Assembly (NCBI GenBank): GCA_002389175.1
Contig: DGNZ01000206.1
Location: 1 to 5,193, forward strand
DNA length: 5,193 nucleotides
Source: Rhodospirillaceae bacterium UBA4479
GTDB lineage: Bacteria > Pseudomonadota > Alphaproteobacteria > Rhodospirillales > Casp-alpha2
Direction: 5' to 3'
Positions 1 through 5,193 of the stretch are shown in pieces. Under the pieces are notes generated by a model. That model saw nothing but the letters and a program-made list of their open reading frames with translations, searched no databases and was not told the origin of the DNA. Position 1 is the stretch's first letter; each line of letters begins with the position of its first letter. A program made the position numbers and the translations under genes.

Positions 1-2304
1 GCGGCATTCCATCTGATGGGTACGGCGCTCTGCCAGTTCGGCGCGTAAATCTACAATCTGCGCACGGTCAGCAGCAACGTCGGGCAATGCAGCGCGTTCT
101 GTGCGCGTTTCTGCCAATTGGCTAGCCGCTTCGGCGATATCCGTTTCAAGTGTGATGATTTGATCGGTAACGGCCGCGATCTTAGAGCTATGTTCCGCCA
201 TCCGGGCGCGGATTTGAGCCAATATATTGCGTGCTTCTGTTAAGGCAGCTTCTGATGCACGGACAGCTTCACGGGCGAACCGTTCTGCTTCACTGCATTG
301 TTCCAATTGGGCGCGGGTTTCTTCGAAACGGGCTTCTGCAGCCTTGCGATCTTGGTCGGCAGTGTATACTTGCGCCTCGACATCACGAAGACGGTTACGC
401 TGTTCCAAACGGCGTGCAGCTGCGGTCGGTGCCCCTGCATCTGCGGTAAAGCCATCCCAGCGGCACATCCCGCCATCACGGGTCACCAGACATTGGCCCG
501 CTTTTAATTGGCCCATCAAGGATTTGGCAACCTCGACACTATCAACGACACCAATTTGAGACAGGCGCCGCGCCAGTGCGGTGGGTGCCTGGACCCATTG
601 GCTAAGCGGTGTGGCACCACCTGGGAGTGGCTGAGCATCTGCCATTGGTGGCAGGGCACGCCAGTGGATGGGGGCGGCTTCGTCGATGGGGATTTCGATT
701 TCATCGCCCAGGGCCGCGCCTAAGGCTCCTTCTAGACCAGGCTCAACACTTAACGCATCAATCAATGGCGGGAACATGTCGGGATCGCCGGTATCGAGCA
801 ATTTCGACAGGGCGCTTTTTTCAGCTTCTAGTTTTGTTGCTGCGTCGCGTGCGTCGTTCATGACTTGGCGCGTTTCTTCAAGCTTCCCTTGTGCTGCAAG
901 TCTTGCAGCTTCGGCGGCTTGGTTCTCGGCCTCAGCGGTTTCAGCCGTTTCTTGGCGGCTGGCGATGTCGCGTTCCGCATCATGCAGCGCGTCGGCTTCG
1001 GGCGCATCGGCACTCAAGCGTGTGTGTTCTTCACGAAGCTCCATCAGCCGTGTTTGCAGACGTTGATGACGATTATCTACTTCTTGTTCTCGGCGCTCCA
1101 ATGAGCCTCGGCGTGCTTCTGTCTCGGCAACCCGTTCAGTTAGTGTGCTGATCGTGCCTTCGTGAGATGTGACAGCTTCGCTAGCGGTTTTTAAATTATC
1201 CGCAGCTTGAGTGCGGGCCTCTTCTTCGCCTTCGCGGGCGTCTTCGATCCGGCCTTGTTCACCACTCAGACGTTCATGAGCGGCATTGGCATCAGATATC
1301 AACGTTTCTTCGCGGGTTAAATCGGCGACGGTTTCTTCGATCCGGCGTTGAACATCAGCCGTTTGTGCGGCGATGCGCTTTTCTTCTTCGTCCAGGCCAT
1401 CTTTGGCAATGATCAGGCGTTGCAAACCGGCTGCGGCTGCGGCTTCAGATTCGCGAAGGGCAGGGACTTCTGCGGCGGCTTCGGCTTGTTCGGTACCAGC
1501 TGCGGTGACGGCCAACGCATAGGTATTAACTTCTTTTTCGATTTCCGAAAGCAGCGTGCGAAAGGTTTCGAGCTCTGATTCCGCAGTGGTCCAACGGATA
1601 TAGAATAACGTGGCCTCAGCGGTGCGGATCAAGTCGGATAAATTCTTATAGCGTGTCGCTTGGCGCGCCTGTTTCTTCAGCGCATTCATTTGCGAATCGA
1701 GCGTGATCAGAATGTCATCAAGGCGCTCTAGGTTATTCTCAGCACCGCGGAGCCGCAGTTCGGCTTCATGCCGTCGTGAATGAAGGCCACGGATTCCAGC
1801 GGCTTCTTCAAGCAGCATCCGACGATCTGTCGGCTTGGCAGCAATAACTGCACCAATCTTGCCTTGGCTGACCAAAGCGGTAGAGCGAGCACCTGTTGCT
1901 TGATCAGCGAACAGCAGTTGTACATCGCGGGCGCGCATGTCTTGCCCGTTGATCTTATATAAAGAGCCTTTTTCGCGCTCAATCCGTCTGGCGATCTCAA
2001 GGTCATCTGCTTCGGCGAACTGCGCTGGTCCGCCCTGCGTAGCGTTATCGAGCGTGAGGACAACTTCAGCGACGTTTCTGGACGGTCGGCGGTCAGAACC
2101 TGCAAAAATGACATCATCCATCTCGCCACCACGCATTTGCTTGGCGGATGTTTCACCCATTACCCATTTAAGGGCTTCGACAAGGTTCGATTTGCCACAC
2201 CCATTGGGGCCGACAATGCCGGTCAAACCCATATCGATGTCTAATGTCGTAGGGTCTACAAAAGACTTAAAACCGTTCAGCCGAAGCCGTTTGAAATGCA
2301 GCAC
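1..2304 (-). CDS. smc: Chromosome segregation protein SMC (partial, C-terminal third missing)
   Basis: SMC is the ATPase of bacterial condensin; with ScpA and ScpB it forms a ring in the cytoplasm that loops DNA and helps separate chromosomes. All 768 codons in the window were read by eye and are free of stops; the gene leaves the left edge. Residues 11-15 (GFKSF) and the Walker A motif GPNGCGKS (32-39, Lys38) open the N-terminal ATPase head. The Q-loop-like LVSQGKI lies near 144-150 and LLEEAAGI near 164-171. A long Glu/Ala/Arg-rich coiled-coil arm covers about 175-508, a hinge about 509-628 (GAALGDEI, CRWDGF), and the returning coil begins after that. SMC proteins are usually about 1,150 residues, so the second arm and the C-terminal head (signature and Walker B) are missing only because the window ends. 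The start is GTG at 2304: no ATG lies between it and the upstream in-frame stop at 2368-2370, and GGGGAG sits 11 nt before it. It follows the DsbA-like gene in the same direction. Confidence 0.96.
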   Translation of the reverse strand, partial: MLHFKRLRLNGFKSFVDPTTLDIDMGLTGIVGPNGCGKSNLVEALKWVMGETSAKQMRGGEMDDVIFAGSDRRPSRNVAEVVLTLDNATQGGPAQFAEADDLEIARRIEREKGSLYKINGQDMRARDVQLLFADQATGARSTALVSQGKIGAVIAAKPTDRRMLLEEAAGIRGLHSRRHEAELRLRGAENNLERLDDILITLDSQMNALKKQARQATRYKNLSDLIRTAEATLFYIRWTTAESELETFRTLLSEIEKEVNTYALAVTAAGTEQAEAAAEVPALRESEAAAAAGLQRLIIAKDGLDEEEKRIAAQTADVQRRIEETVADLTREETLISDANAAHERLSGEQGRIEDAREGEEEARTQAADNLKTASEAVTSHEGTISTLTERVAETEARRGSLERREQEVDNRHQRLQTRLMELREEHTRLSADAPEADALHDAERDIASRQETAETAEAENQAAEAARLAAQGKLEETRQVMNDARDAATKLEAEKSALSKLLDTGDPDMFPPLIDALSVEPGLEGALGAALGDEIEIPIDEAAPIHWRALPPMADAQPLPGGATPLSQWVQAPTALARRLSQIGVVDSVEVAKSLMGQLKAGQCLVTRDGGMCRWDGFTADAGAPTAAARRLEQRNRLRDVEAQVYTADQDRKAAEARFEETRAQLEQCSEAERFAREAVRASEAALTEARNILAQIRARMAEHSSKIAAVTDQIITLETDIAEAASQLAETRTERAALPDVAADRAQIVDLRAELAERRTHQMECR

Positions 2305-2379
2305 GCTTGTGCAATCTCCCCAGTTGAAGCCGCAGTTTGAGCCTATGCCCGTAAACGCGACAACCCACTATAGCGCATA

Positions 2380-2409
2380 ATTGTACAGATATGGCGTATA
2401 AAATGCCAC
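2380..2409 (-). promoter_or_regulatory. Candidate promoter upstream of smc
   Basis: On the minus strand, GTGGCA (2404-2409) and TACAAT (2380-2385) are separated by 18 bp, matching four and five of six bases of the sigma-70-type -35 and -10 boxes. It would give smc a leader of about 70 nt. Such matches arise often by chance in AT-rich gaps, and a second -10-like TATAGT at 2367-2372 has no good -35. Its position in a 197-bp gap before smc is the main support. Confidence 0.3.
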
Positions 2410-2451
2410 ATCCGCACAATATGTAGGGGAATATACTGATCCGATTCGCAC

Positions 2452-2491
2452 CGAGTCTATCCCTTTCGTCATAATGACTGGGGATAACTCG
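2452..2491. repeat. Nested inverted repeat in the dsbA-like/smc gap
   Basis: The outer arms are CGAGT plus TATCCC (2452-2456 and 2458-2463) and GGGATA plus ACTCG (2481-2491), giving 11 pairs with one bulged base at 2457. The 17-base loop holds a second perfect repeat, GTCAT (2468-2472) and ATGAC (2474-2478), around one base. On the minus strand it begins 10 nt after the stop codon of the DsbA-like gene. No T-run follows on either strand, so it is not a standard intrinsic terminator. It could be an RNA stem that stabilises or processes the dsbA-like/smc transcript, or a protein-binding site. Bases 2305-2501 otherwise hold the promoter candidate, the smc ribosome site and nothing else I can recognise. 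Confidence 0.6.
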
Positions 2492-2501
2492 ATGAAATTG
2501 T

Positions 2502-3131
2502 TTAACTCGCGTCGGCGATGGCCTCGTCGATTTCTTTCAATAGAACTTCTAATTTGAGGCCGTCTGCCGACATTTTGCCCGCGACAAAGAGTGTTGGGGT
2601 GCCGCTAACGCCCATTTCCTCGCTGGCGTGTTTTGCACTGGCCTGAATGCCCTGCATCAATTCTGAGTCTCTGACGCATTTGTCGACTTCAGATGGACCA
2701 ATCCCGCCCATACGGGCAACCATGGTCAGCGCCTGAAGTGGCTGCTGCGCGCGTCCCCATTGTTGCTGGGTCGTAAAGAACATATCGACCATGCCAGCAT
2801 GACGTTCTGGGCCCGCGCAACGTGCGATCATCGCGGCCGCAAGAGCGGCAGAATTTGTTGGAAAATCACGATAGATGAAACGGATCTTGCCCGTTTCAAT
2901 GTAATCCTTTTTCAAGGTCGGATAGATGTTTTCATGGAAGTACTTGCATGCGGGGCAAGCCAGCGAAGCGTATTCAACAACTTCGACCTTGGCATTTGGA
3001 TCCCCTTCGACGACTTCCTTTAGGGCTTCTTCGGTTGATACGATAAGTGCCATCGCAGGGGAGACAGACATGCCGAGCGTTAAAGCGACAGCGCTTGTGG
3101 TCAAAAGAAGGTTTCTACGTGTGATGTTCAT
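2502..3131 (-). CDS. DsbA-family thiol:disulfide oxidoreductase, exported
   Basis: This 209-residue protein has a thioredoxin fold of the DsbA/DsbG type (Thioredoxin_4 group) and probably forms or rearranges disulfide bonds in periplasmic proteins. The N-terminus is a signal peptide: TRRNLLL at residues 5-11 resembles a twin-arginine motif, a hydrophobic stretch follows, and the likely cut is after AMA (26-28). The active site is CPAC (Cys59, Cys62) after the strand VEVVEYASL. The cis-proline loop GTPT (177-180) has Pro179. Between them lies the helical insert expected of DsbA, with two further cysteines, Cys105 and Cys152, that could pair. The length is normal for the family. The ATG at 3131 is preceded by AGGAAA at 3138-3143, 6 nt away. 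It lies 33 bp after the DUF721-like gene, so the two are probably co-transcribed. Which substrates it serves, and whether it acts as oxidase or isomerase, cannot be told. Confidence 0.93.
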   Translation of the reverse strand: MNITRRNLLLTTSAVALTLGMSVSPAMALIVSTEEALKEVVEGDPNAKVEVVEYASLACPACKYFHENIYPTLKKDYIETGKIRFIYRDFPTNSAALAAAMIARCAGPERHAGMVDMFFTTQQQWGRAQQPLQALTMVARMGGIGPSEVDKCVRDSELMQGIQASAKHASEEMGVSGTPTLFVAGKMSADGLKLEVLLKEIDEAIADAS

Positions 3132-3137
3132 AGCGAG

Positions 3138-3143
3138 TTTCCT
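3138..3143 (-). promoter_or_regulatory. Ribosome binding site of the DsbA-like gene
   Basis: AGGAAA on the minus strand lies 6 nt before the ATG at 3131. It fixes the start at the first residue of the signal peptide and lies in the 33-bp gap after the upstream gene, so translation does not depend on overlap with that gene. Confidence 0.65.
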
Positions 3144-3164
3144 GATGTGTTTTTAAATAAATGA

Positions 3165-3668
3165 TCAATCGACGGCGCGGCGTTGCGCCACATGTTTTCC
3201 TAATTGCATAAGCGCGTCACGGATTTCCCCGTCGGCGACCGTTTCTAAGCTTTGCTCAATGGCGATCCGTTTTTCCGCTTCAATCGGTGGTAGGGCAGGG
3301 CGCATCTTTTTTTCATCTTTGGGCAACGGACCTTGGATGATTTTTATCCGTCCAACAGCGCGAAAACCAAAGAACCTATTCAATCGTTCTAAAAGCACGG
3401 GCTCGAAGTGCATGACTTCAGTCGATAGCGCACCATTTTCAAGCCGTAGATGAAGAGTTCCAGGTTTTTTGCGATCTCTGGGGAAACTGATTTTCTCTGG
3501 CAGGCTGTTGCCACCGATGAGTGTCCCCGCAATGGTCGGCCATTCATTTACGATTGACGCATCGACAAACCCGCGTTTGTCCAACGCGCGCTTGGCCAGC
3601 CCCGATACCGCTCGTCCAACGGATTGGGTCTTTGCTTTGCGGGTCTCGGTCGCGGATGTGTCACTCAT
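3165..3668 (-). CDS. DUF721/DciA-like family protein
   Basis: The 167-residue soluble protein fits the DUF721 family, which includes DciA, a loader of the replicative helicase DnaB in bacteria that lack DnaC. The recognisable core runs from about 18 to 113: a basic N-terminal helix (GRAVSGLAKRAL), then VNEWPTIAG with Trp43, then a strand-rich part, TLHLRLENG (71-79), EVMHFEP (84-90) and a helix ending in NRFFGF, then RIKIIQG (107-113). The order matches the KH-like fold described for DciA. The charged C-terminal tail (about 115-167) has no motif I know. There is no signal peptide or membrane segment. The start ATG at 3668 has AAGG 10 nt upstream. It is the first gene of the minus-strand run with the DsbA-like gene and smc, and diverges from mutY. 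Helicase loading is inferred from the family; many alphaproteobacterial DUF721 proteins are untested. Confidence 0.85.
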   Translation of the reverse strand: MSDTSATETRKAKTQSVGRAVSGLAKRALDKRGFVDASIVNEWPTIAGTLIGGNSLPEKISFPRDRKKPGTLHLRLENGALSTEVMHFEPVLLERLNRFFGFRAVGRIKIIQGPLPKDEKKMRPALPPIEAEKRIAIEQSLETVADGEIRDALMQLGKHVAQRRAVD

Positions 3669-3670
3669 AT

Positions 3671-3685
3671 AATAAGTACCTTATT
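3671..3685. repeat. Perfect 6-bp inverted repeat over the DUF721 ribosome site
   Basis: AATAAG (3671-3676) and CTTATT (3680-3685) are exact inverted copies around three bases. The AAGG ribosome-binding sequence of the minus-strand DUF721-like gene lies inside it, and it begins 2 bp from that gene's ATG. It could be an operator or a small RNA hairpin that hides the ribosome site. The arms are short and AT-rich, so chance is possible. Confidence 0.45.
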
Positions 3686-3692
3686 CGATGGT

Positions 3693-3721
3693 ATCGTATG
3701 GTTGTGCCCATTCATGGGCAA
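3693..3721 (-). promoter_or_regulatory. Candidate promoter of the DUF721-dsbA-smc run
   Basis: On the minus strand TTGCCC (3716-3721) and TACGAT (3693-3698) are 17 bp apart, each matching four of six consensus bases. Transcription would begin near 3686, about 17 nt before the ATG at 3668. The -35 box and spacer are overlapped by the inverted repeat at 3705-3720, which would place a bound regulator directly on the promoter. Confidence 0.4.
3705..3720. repeat. Perfect 7-bp inverted repeat in the divergent region (operator candidate)
   Basis: TGCCCAT (3705-3711) and ATGGGCA (3714-3720) are exact inverted copies around two bases. This 16-bp symmetry, in the gap between two divergent genes and across the candidate minus-strand -35 region, has the form of a dimeric repressor site. 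No regulator gene is in the window and I do not recognise the motif. Confidence 0.5.
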
Positions 3722-3739
3722 GTTAACAGGCCGTAACCT

Positions 3740-3759
3740 CGCGAAAATGTGTTTTCGTG
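3740..3759. repeat. Inverted repeat in the mutY leader
   Basis: CGCGAAAA (3740-3747) and TTTTCGTG (3752-3759) can form an 8-pair stem with one G-U pair and a TGTG loop. It contains the alternative GTG start of mutY at 3757, which makes that start less likely if the stem forms in the mRNA. No T-run follows in either direction. Confidence 0.45.
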
Positions 3760-3786
3760 CACATCCATCATGCTTATGTCTTGGGC

Positions 3787-4869
3787 ATGAATGACGCATC
3801 TATGAAAGAACCTAAGGAAATTGACAAGATTAGGGCAGCCGTCTTGTCCTGGTACGATGCAGAACGGCGCGAACTGCCTTGGCGGTCCGCACCTGGGCAC
3901 GACGCTGATCCTTATGCTGTTTGGATGTCAGAGATTATGTTGCAGCAAACCACTGTTGCGACGGTGAAGGCGTATTTTGAGGCCTTTATGGTGAAATGGC
4001 CAACGGTCAGTGATCTTGCGTCAGCAGATTTAGATGATGTTTTGGTCGCTTGGCAGGGGCTGGGGTATTATGCCCGTGCCCGGAACCTCCTCAAATGTGC
4101 ACGGACTGTTGCCGATACGCATGCTGGGGCGTTCCCAGATACAGTTGATGCGTTGTTAAAGTTGCCAGGCGTAGGGCCGTACACAGCATCGGCTGTTGCG
4201 GCCATCGCTTATAATCGTCCAACTGTACCCGTTGACGGCAACATTGAACGTGTTGTTTCGCGGCTATTTAATATTCGAACACCGTTGCCTGGGGCAAAAC
4301 CTGAAATCCAAACCTGCGCGTCGTTGTTCGCTGACTCCGAACGGCCTGGTGATTTTGCGCAGGCTGTCATGGATATGGGCGCAACGATATGTGTTCCTAA
4401 AAATCCTAAATGCATGTTGTGTCCTGTGCAGGAATACTGCGATGGCCGGAAAATGGGTGATCCATCGGTATTGCCAGTTAAAGCGCCGAAGAAAGTTCGA
4501 CCAGAACGTCGCGCGGCCATGTTTTGGCTGGAAAATGCAAACGGTGCTGTTTTGTTGCGACGCCGAGCAGAAAGTGGATTGTTGGGCGGCATGATGGAAT
4601 TCCCATCAACGGATTGGCGCGAAGGTGATTGGCCGGACTCTGAAGAATGTGAAAGCGCTGAACCGATCTCAACAGAATGGATATGCTTGCCAGATGAAGC
4701 CGTCCACGTATTCACGCACTTTAAATTTCGGATACAGGTTTTTGTCGGCAAGACTGATCGAATAGAAAACACCGACGGCATTTGGGTGCAGCCCCAAGAT
4801 TTTCCAAATTATGCACTACCGACAGTGATGAAAAAAGTGGTCCGACACGTCGTCACTCATCGAGAGTGA
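3787..4869 (+). CDS. mutY: A/G-specific adenine glycosylase MutY
   Basis: MutY removes adenine wrongly paired with 8-oxoguanine, preventing G:C to T:A mutations. From the ATG at 3787 the protein has 360 residues, normal for the family. The N-terminal domain holds SEIMLQQTTV with catalytic Glu49, the helix-hairpin-helix LPGVGPYTASAV (126-137), and PVDGNIERV with catalytic Asp150. Four cysteines, 202, 209, 212 and 218 (C-X6-C-X2-C-X5-C), bind the [4Fe-4S] cluster. The C-terminal NUDIX-like domain, which reads 8-oxoguanine, includes LLGGMMEFPSTDW and the loop FTH (309-311), where E. coli has FSH. Everything needed for activity is present. The start is uncertain: a GTG at 3757 adds ten residues and an ATG at 3802 removes five. 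None has a clear ribosome site; 3787 was chosen because family members begin shortly before IRAAVLSWYD. A -35-like TTAACA at 3723-3728 has no good -10 partner. It diverges from the DUF721-like gene. Confidence 0.95.
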   Translation: MNDASMKEPKEIDKIRAAVLSWYDAERRELPWRSAPGHDADPYAVWMSEIMLQQTTVATVKAYFEAFMVKWPTVSDLASADLDDVLVAWQGLGYYARARNLLKCARTVADTHAGAFPDTVDALLKLPGVGPYTASAVAAIAYNRPTVPVDGNIERVVSRLFNIRTPLPGAKPEIQTCASLFADSERPGDFAQAVMDMGATICVPKNPKCMLCPVQEYCDGRKMGDPSVLPVKAPKKVRPERRAAMFWLENANGAVLLRRRAESGLLGGMMEFPSTDWREGDWPDSEECESAEPISTEWICLPDEAVHVFTHFKFRIQVFVGKTDRIENTDGIWVQPQDFPNYALPTVMKKVVRHVVTHRE

Positions 4870-4883
4870 TATGTCTACTCGAT
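4859..4883. repeat. Inverted repeat spanning both convergent stop codons
   Basis: ATCGAG (4859-4864) and CTCGAT (4878-4883) are exact inverted copies, with 13 bases between them that contain the mutY stop (4867-4869) and the stop of the opposing gene (4875-4877). A shared two-way terminator would be expected in such a tight convergent junction, but the stem is short and neither strand has a T-run, so this is only a weak candidate. Confidence 0.25.
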
Positions 4884-5120
4884 ACCTTTGATAGCGGCTT
4901 TTAGCGTCATTACATCGGCGTCGATATTGCGCGCAATGAAACGGGTCAATGCCTGGGCATGCAAAATTGCCTCGCCACGTTTTGGAGACGCCAGGACGCG
5001 GTCCAATTCGATCAGGGCATTTTCAATCCGCCGCGCACCGTATTCCGCTGCCCAGTCGCAAAACGCAGACGTCTCTTTTTTGAGCGGATTGATCCGTCCT
5101 TCAATTGCCAATTTAACCAA
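4875..5120 (-). CDS. Small hypothetical protein, 5' end uncertain
   Basis: I do not recognise this protein. Starting at TTG 5120 it has 81 residues and reads as a soluble, mostly helical protein with mixed charge (INPLKKE, CDWAAEYGARRIENALIELDRVL, RFIARNIDADVMTLKAAIKGIE are reading-order parts, the middle one split here as CDWAAEYGARR and IENALIELDRVL). It has no signal peptide, membrane segment or catalytic motif that I can name. The composition looks like real coding sequence, unlike the Ser/Arg-rich reading of the opposite strand. The frame stays open upstream to 5183, adding SPSPRDRADN and similar residues, and meets a TAG at 5184-5186. That extension has only ATT (5154-5156) as a possible start, and neither ATT nor the TTG has a ribosome site. 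The true N-terminus may therefore lie beyond the window, cut by an insertion or assembly break. It converges on mutY with a 5-bp gap. Confidence 0.6.
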   Translation of the reverse strand: MVKLAIEGRINPLKKETSAFCDWAAEYGARRIENALIELDRVLASPKRGEAILHAQALTRFIARNIDADVMTLKAAIKGIE

Positions 5121-5193
5121 ATTGTCGGCGCGATCACGGGGCGAGGGCGATGAAATGTCTAAGCTATCAACTAAAGGGCACCTCTAAAAATAG

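Noticed and set aside
227..1578. Several plus-strand open frames of 69-132 codons opposite smc
   Set aside because: They are Ser/Arg/Cys-rich antisense readings of a GC-biased coiled-coil gene; the continuous minus-strand SMC frame explains the region.
1728..2156. A minus-strand frame of 142 codons overlapping the SMC head region in another frame
   Set aside because: It overlaps conserved SMC motifs read in the true frame and has no plausible domain of its own.
1..2304. SMC truncated by mutation, or a Rad50/SbcC-type protein
   Set aside because: The frame is open to the window edge, and the N-terminal head, SQGKI and hinge sequences fit SMC, not the zinc-hook CXXC of Rad50/SbcC.
1937..2380. 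A plus-strand frame of 147 codons opposite the SMC N-terminus
   Set aside because: It has no recognisable domain or ribosome site, and its opposite strand encodes the Walker A region.
2452..2491. Intrinsic terminator after the DsbA-like gene
   Set aside because: The stem is convincing, but no T-run follows on either strand, so it is listed as an inverted repeat.
4209..4781. A minus-strand frame of 190 codons opposite mutY
   Set aside because: Despite its length, the translation is Ser/Arg/Pro-rich without domains, and mutY is complete on the other strand with all catalytic residues.
4888..5187. A plus-strand frame of 99 codons at the right end
   Set aside because: It starts at TTG, is Ser/Arg/Ala-rich, and mirrors a better minus-strand coding frame that shares the convergent layout with mutY.
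1..5193. CRISPR arrays, tRNA or rRNA genes, prophage, toxin-antitoxin or defence genes
   Set aside because: No regularly spaced repeats, no tRNA or rRNA sequence that I recognise, and no proteins of these classes were seen on either strand.

Overview
The window looks like part of an alphaproteobacterial chromosome of moderate, roughly even base composition (judged by eye, not computed). This rests on the gene set and order (mutY facing away from a DUF721/DciA-like gene, then a DsbA-family gene, then smc), a block I recall as common in Alphaproteobacteria. It also rests on the look of the SMC hinge and MutY proteins. The order or family of the organism cannot be fixed from the sequence alone.

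Layout. Positions 1-2304 (minus) hold the N-terminal two thirds of the chromosome-segregation ATPase SMC; the frame is open to the left edge, so its C-terminal third lies outside. Positions 2305-2501 are a non-coding gap with a nested inverted repeat, two GANTC sites and a weak promoter candidate. Positions 2502-3131 (minus) encode an exported DsbA-like thiol oxidoreductase with a Tat-like signal peptide. Positions 3165-3668 (minus) encode a DUF721/DciA-like protein. Positions 3669-3786 form a compact divergent control region with three inverted repeats. Positions 3787-4869 (plus) encode MutY, complete with catalytic and iron-sulfur residues. MutY converges, 5 bp apart at the stop codons, on a small unidentified minus-strand gene (4875-5120). 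That gene's reading frame runs upstream to a stop at 5184-5186 without a conventional ATG or GTG, so its 5' end may be cut or disrupted near the window end.

How the genes work together. The DUF721/DciA-like, DsbA-like and smc genes are in line on the minus strand and the first two are only 33 bp apart, so they probably share a transcript. smc has a longer leader and may also be expressed on its own. MutY (adenine removal opposite 8-oxoguanine), SMC (chromosome compaction) and the DciA-like protein (possible helicase loading) all act on DNA, while the DsbA-like protein acts in the periplasm.

All five genes are housekeeping or plain hypothetical. I see no phage, defence, CRISPR, toxin-antitoxin or RNA gene and no new system. 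The points most worth a second look are the structured intergenic regions and the odd right end.
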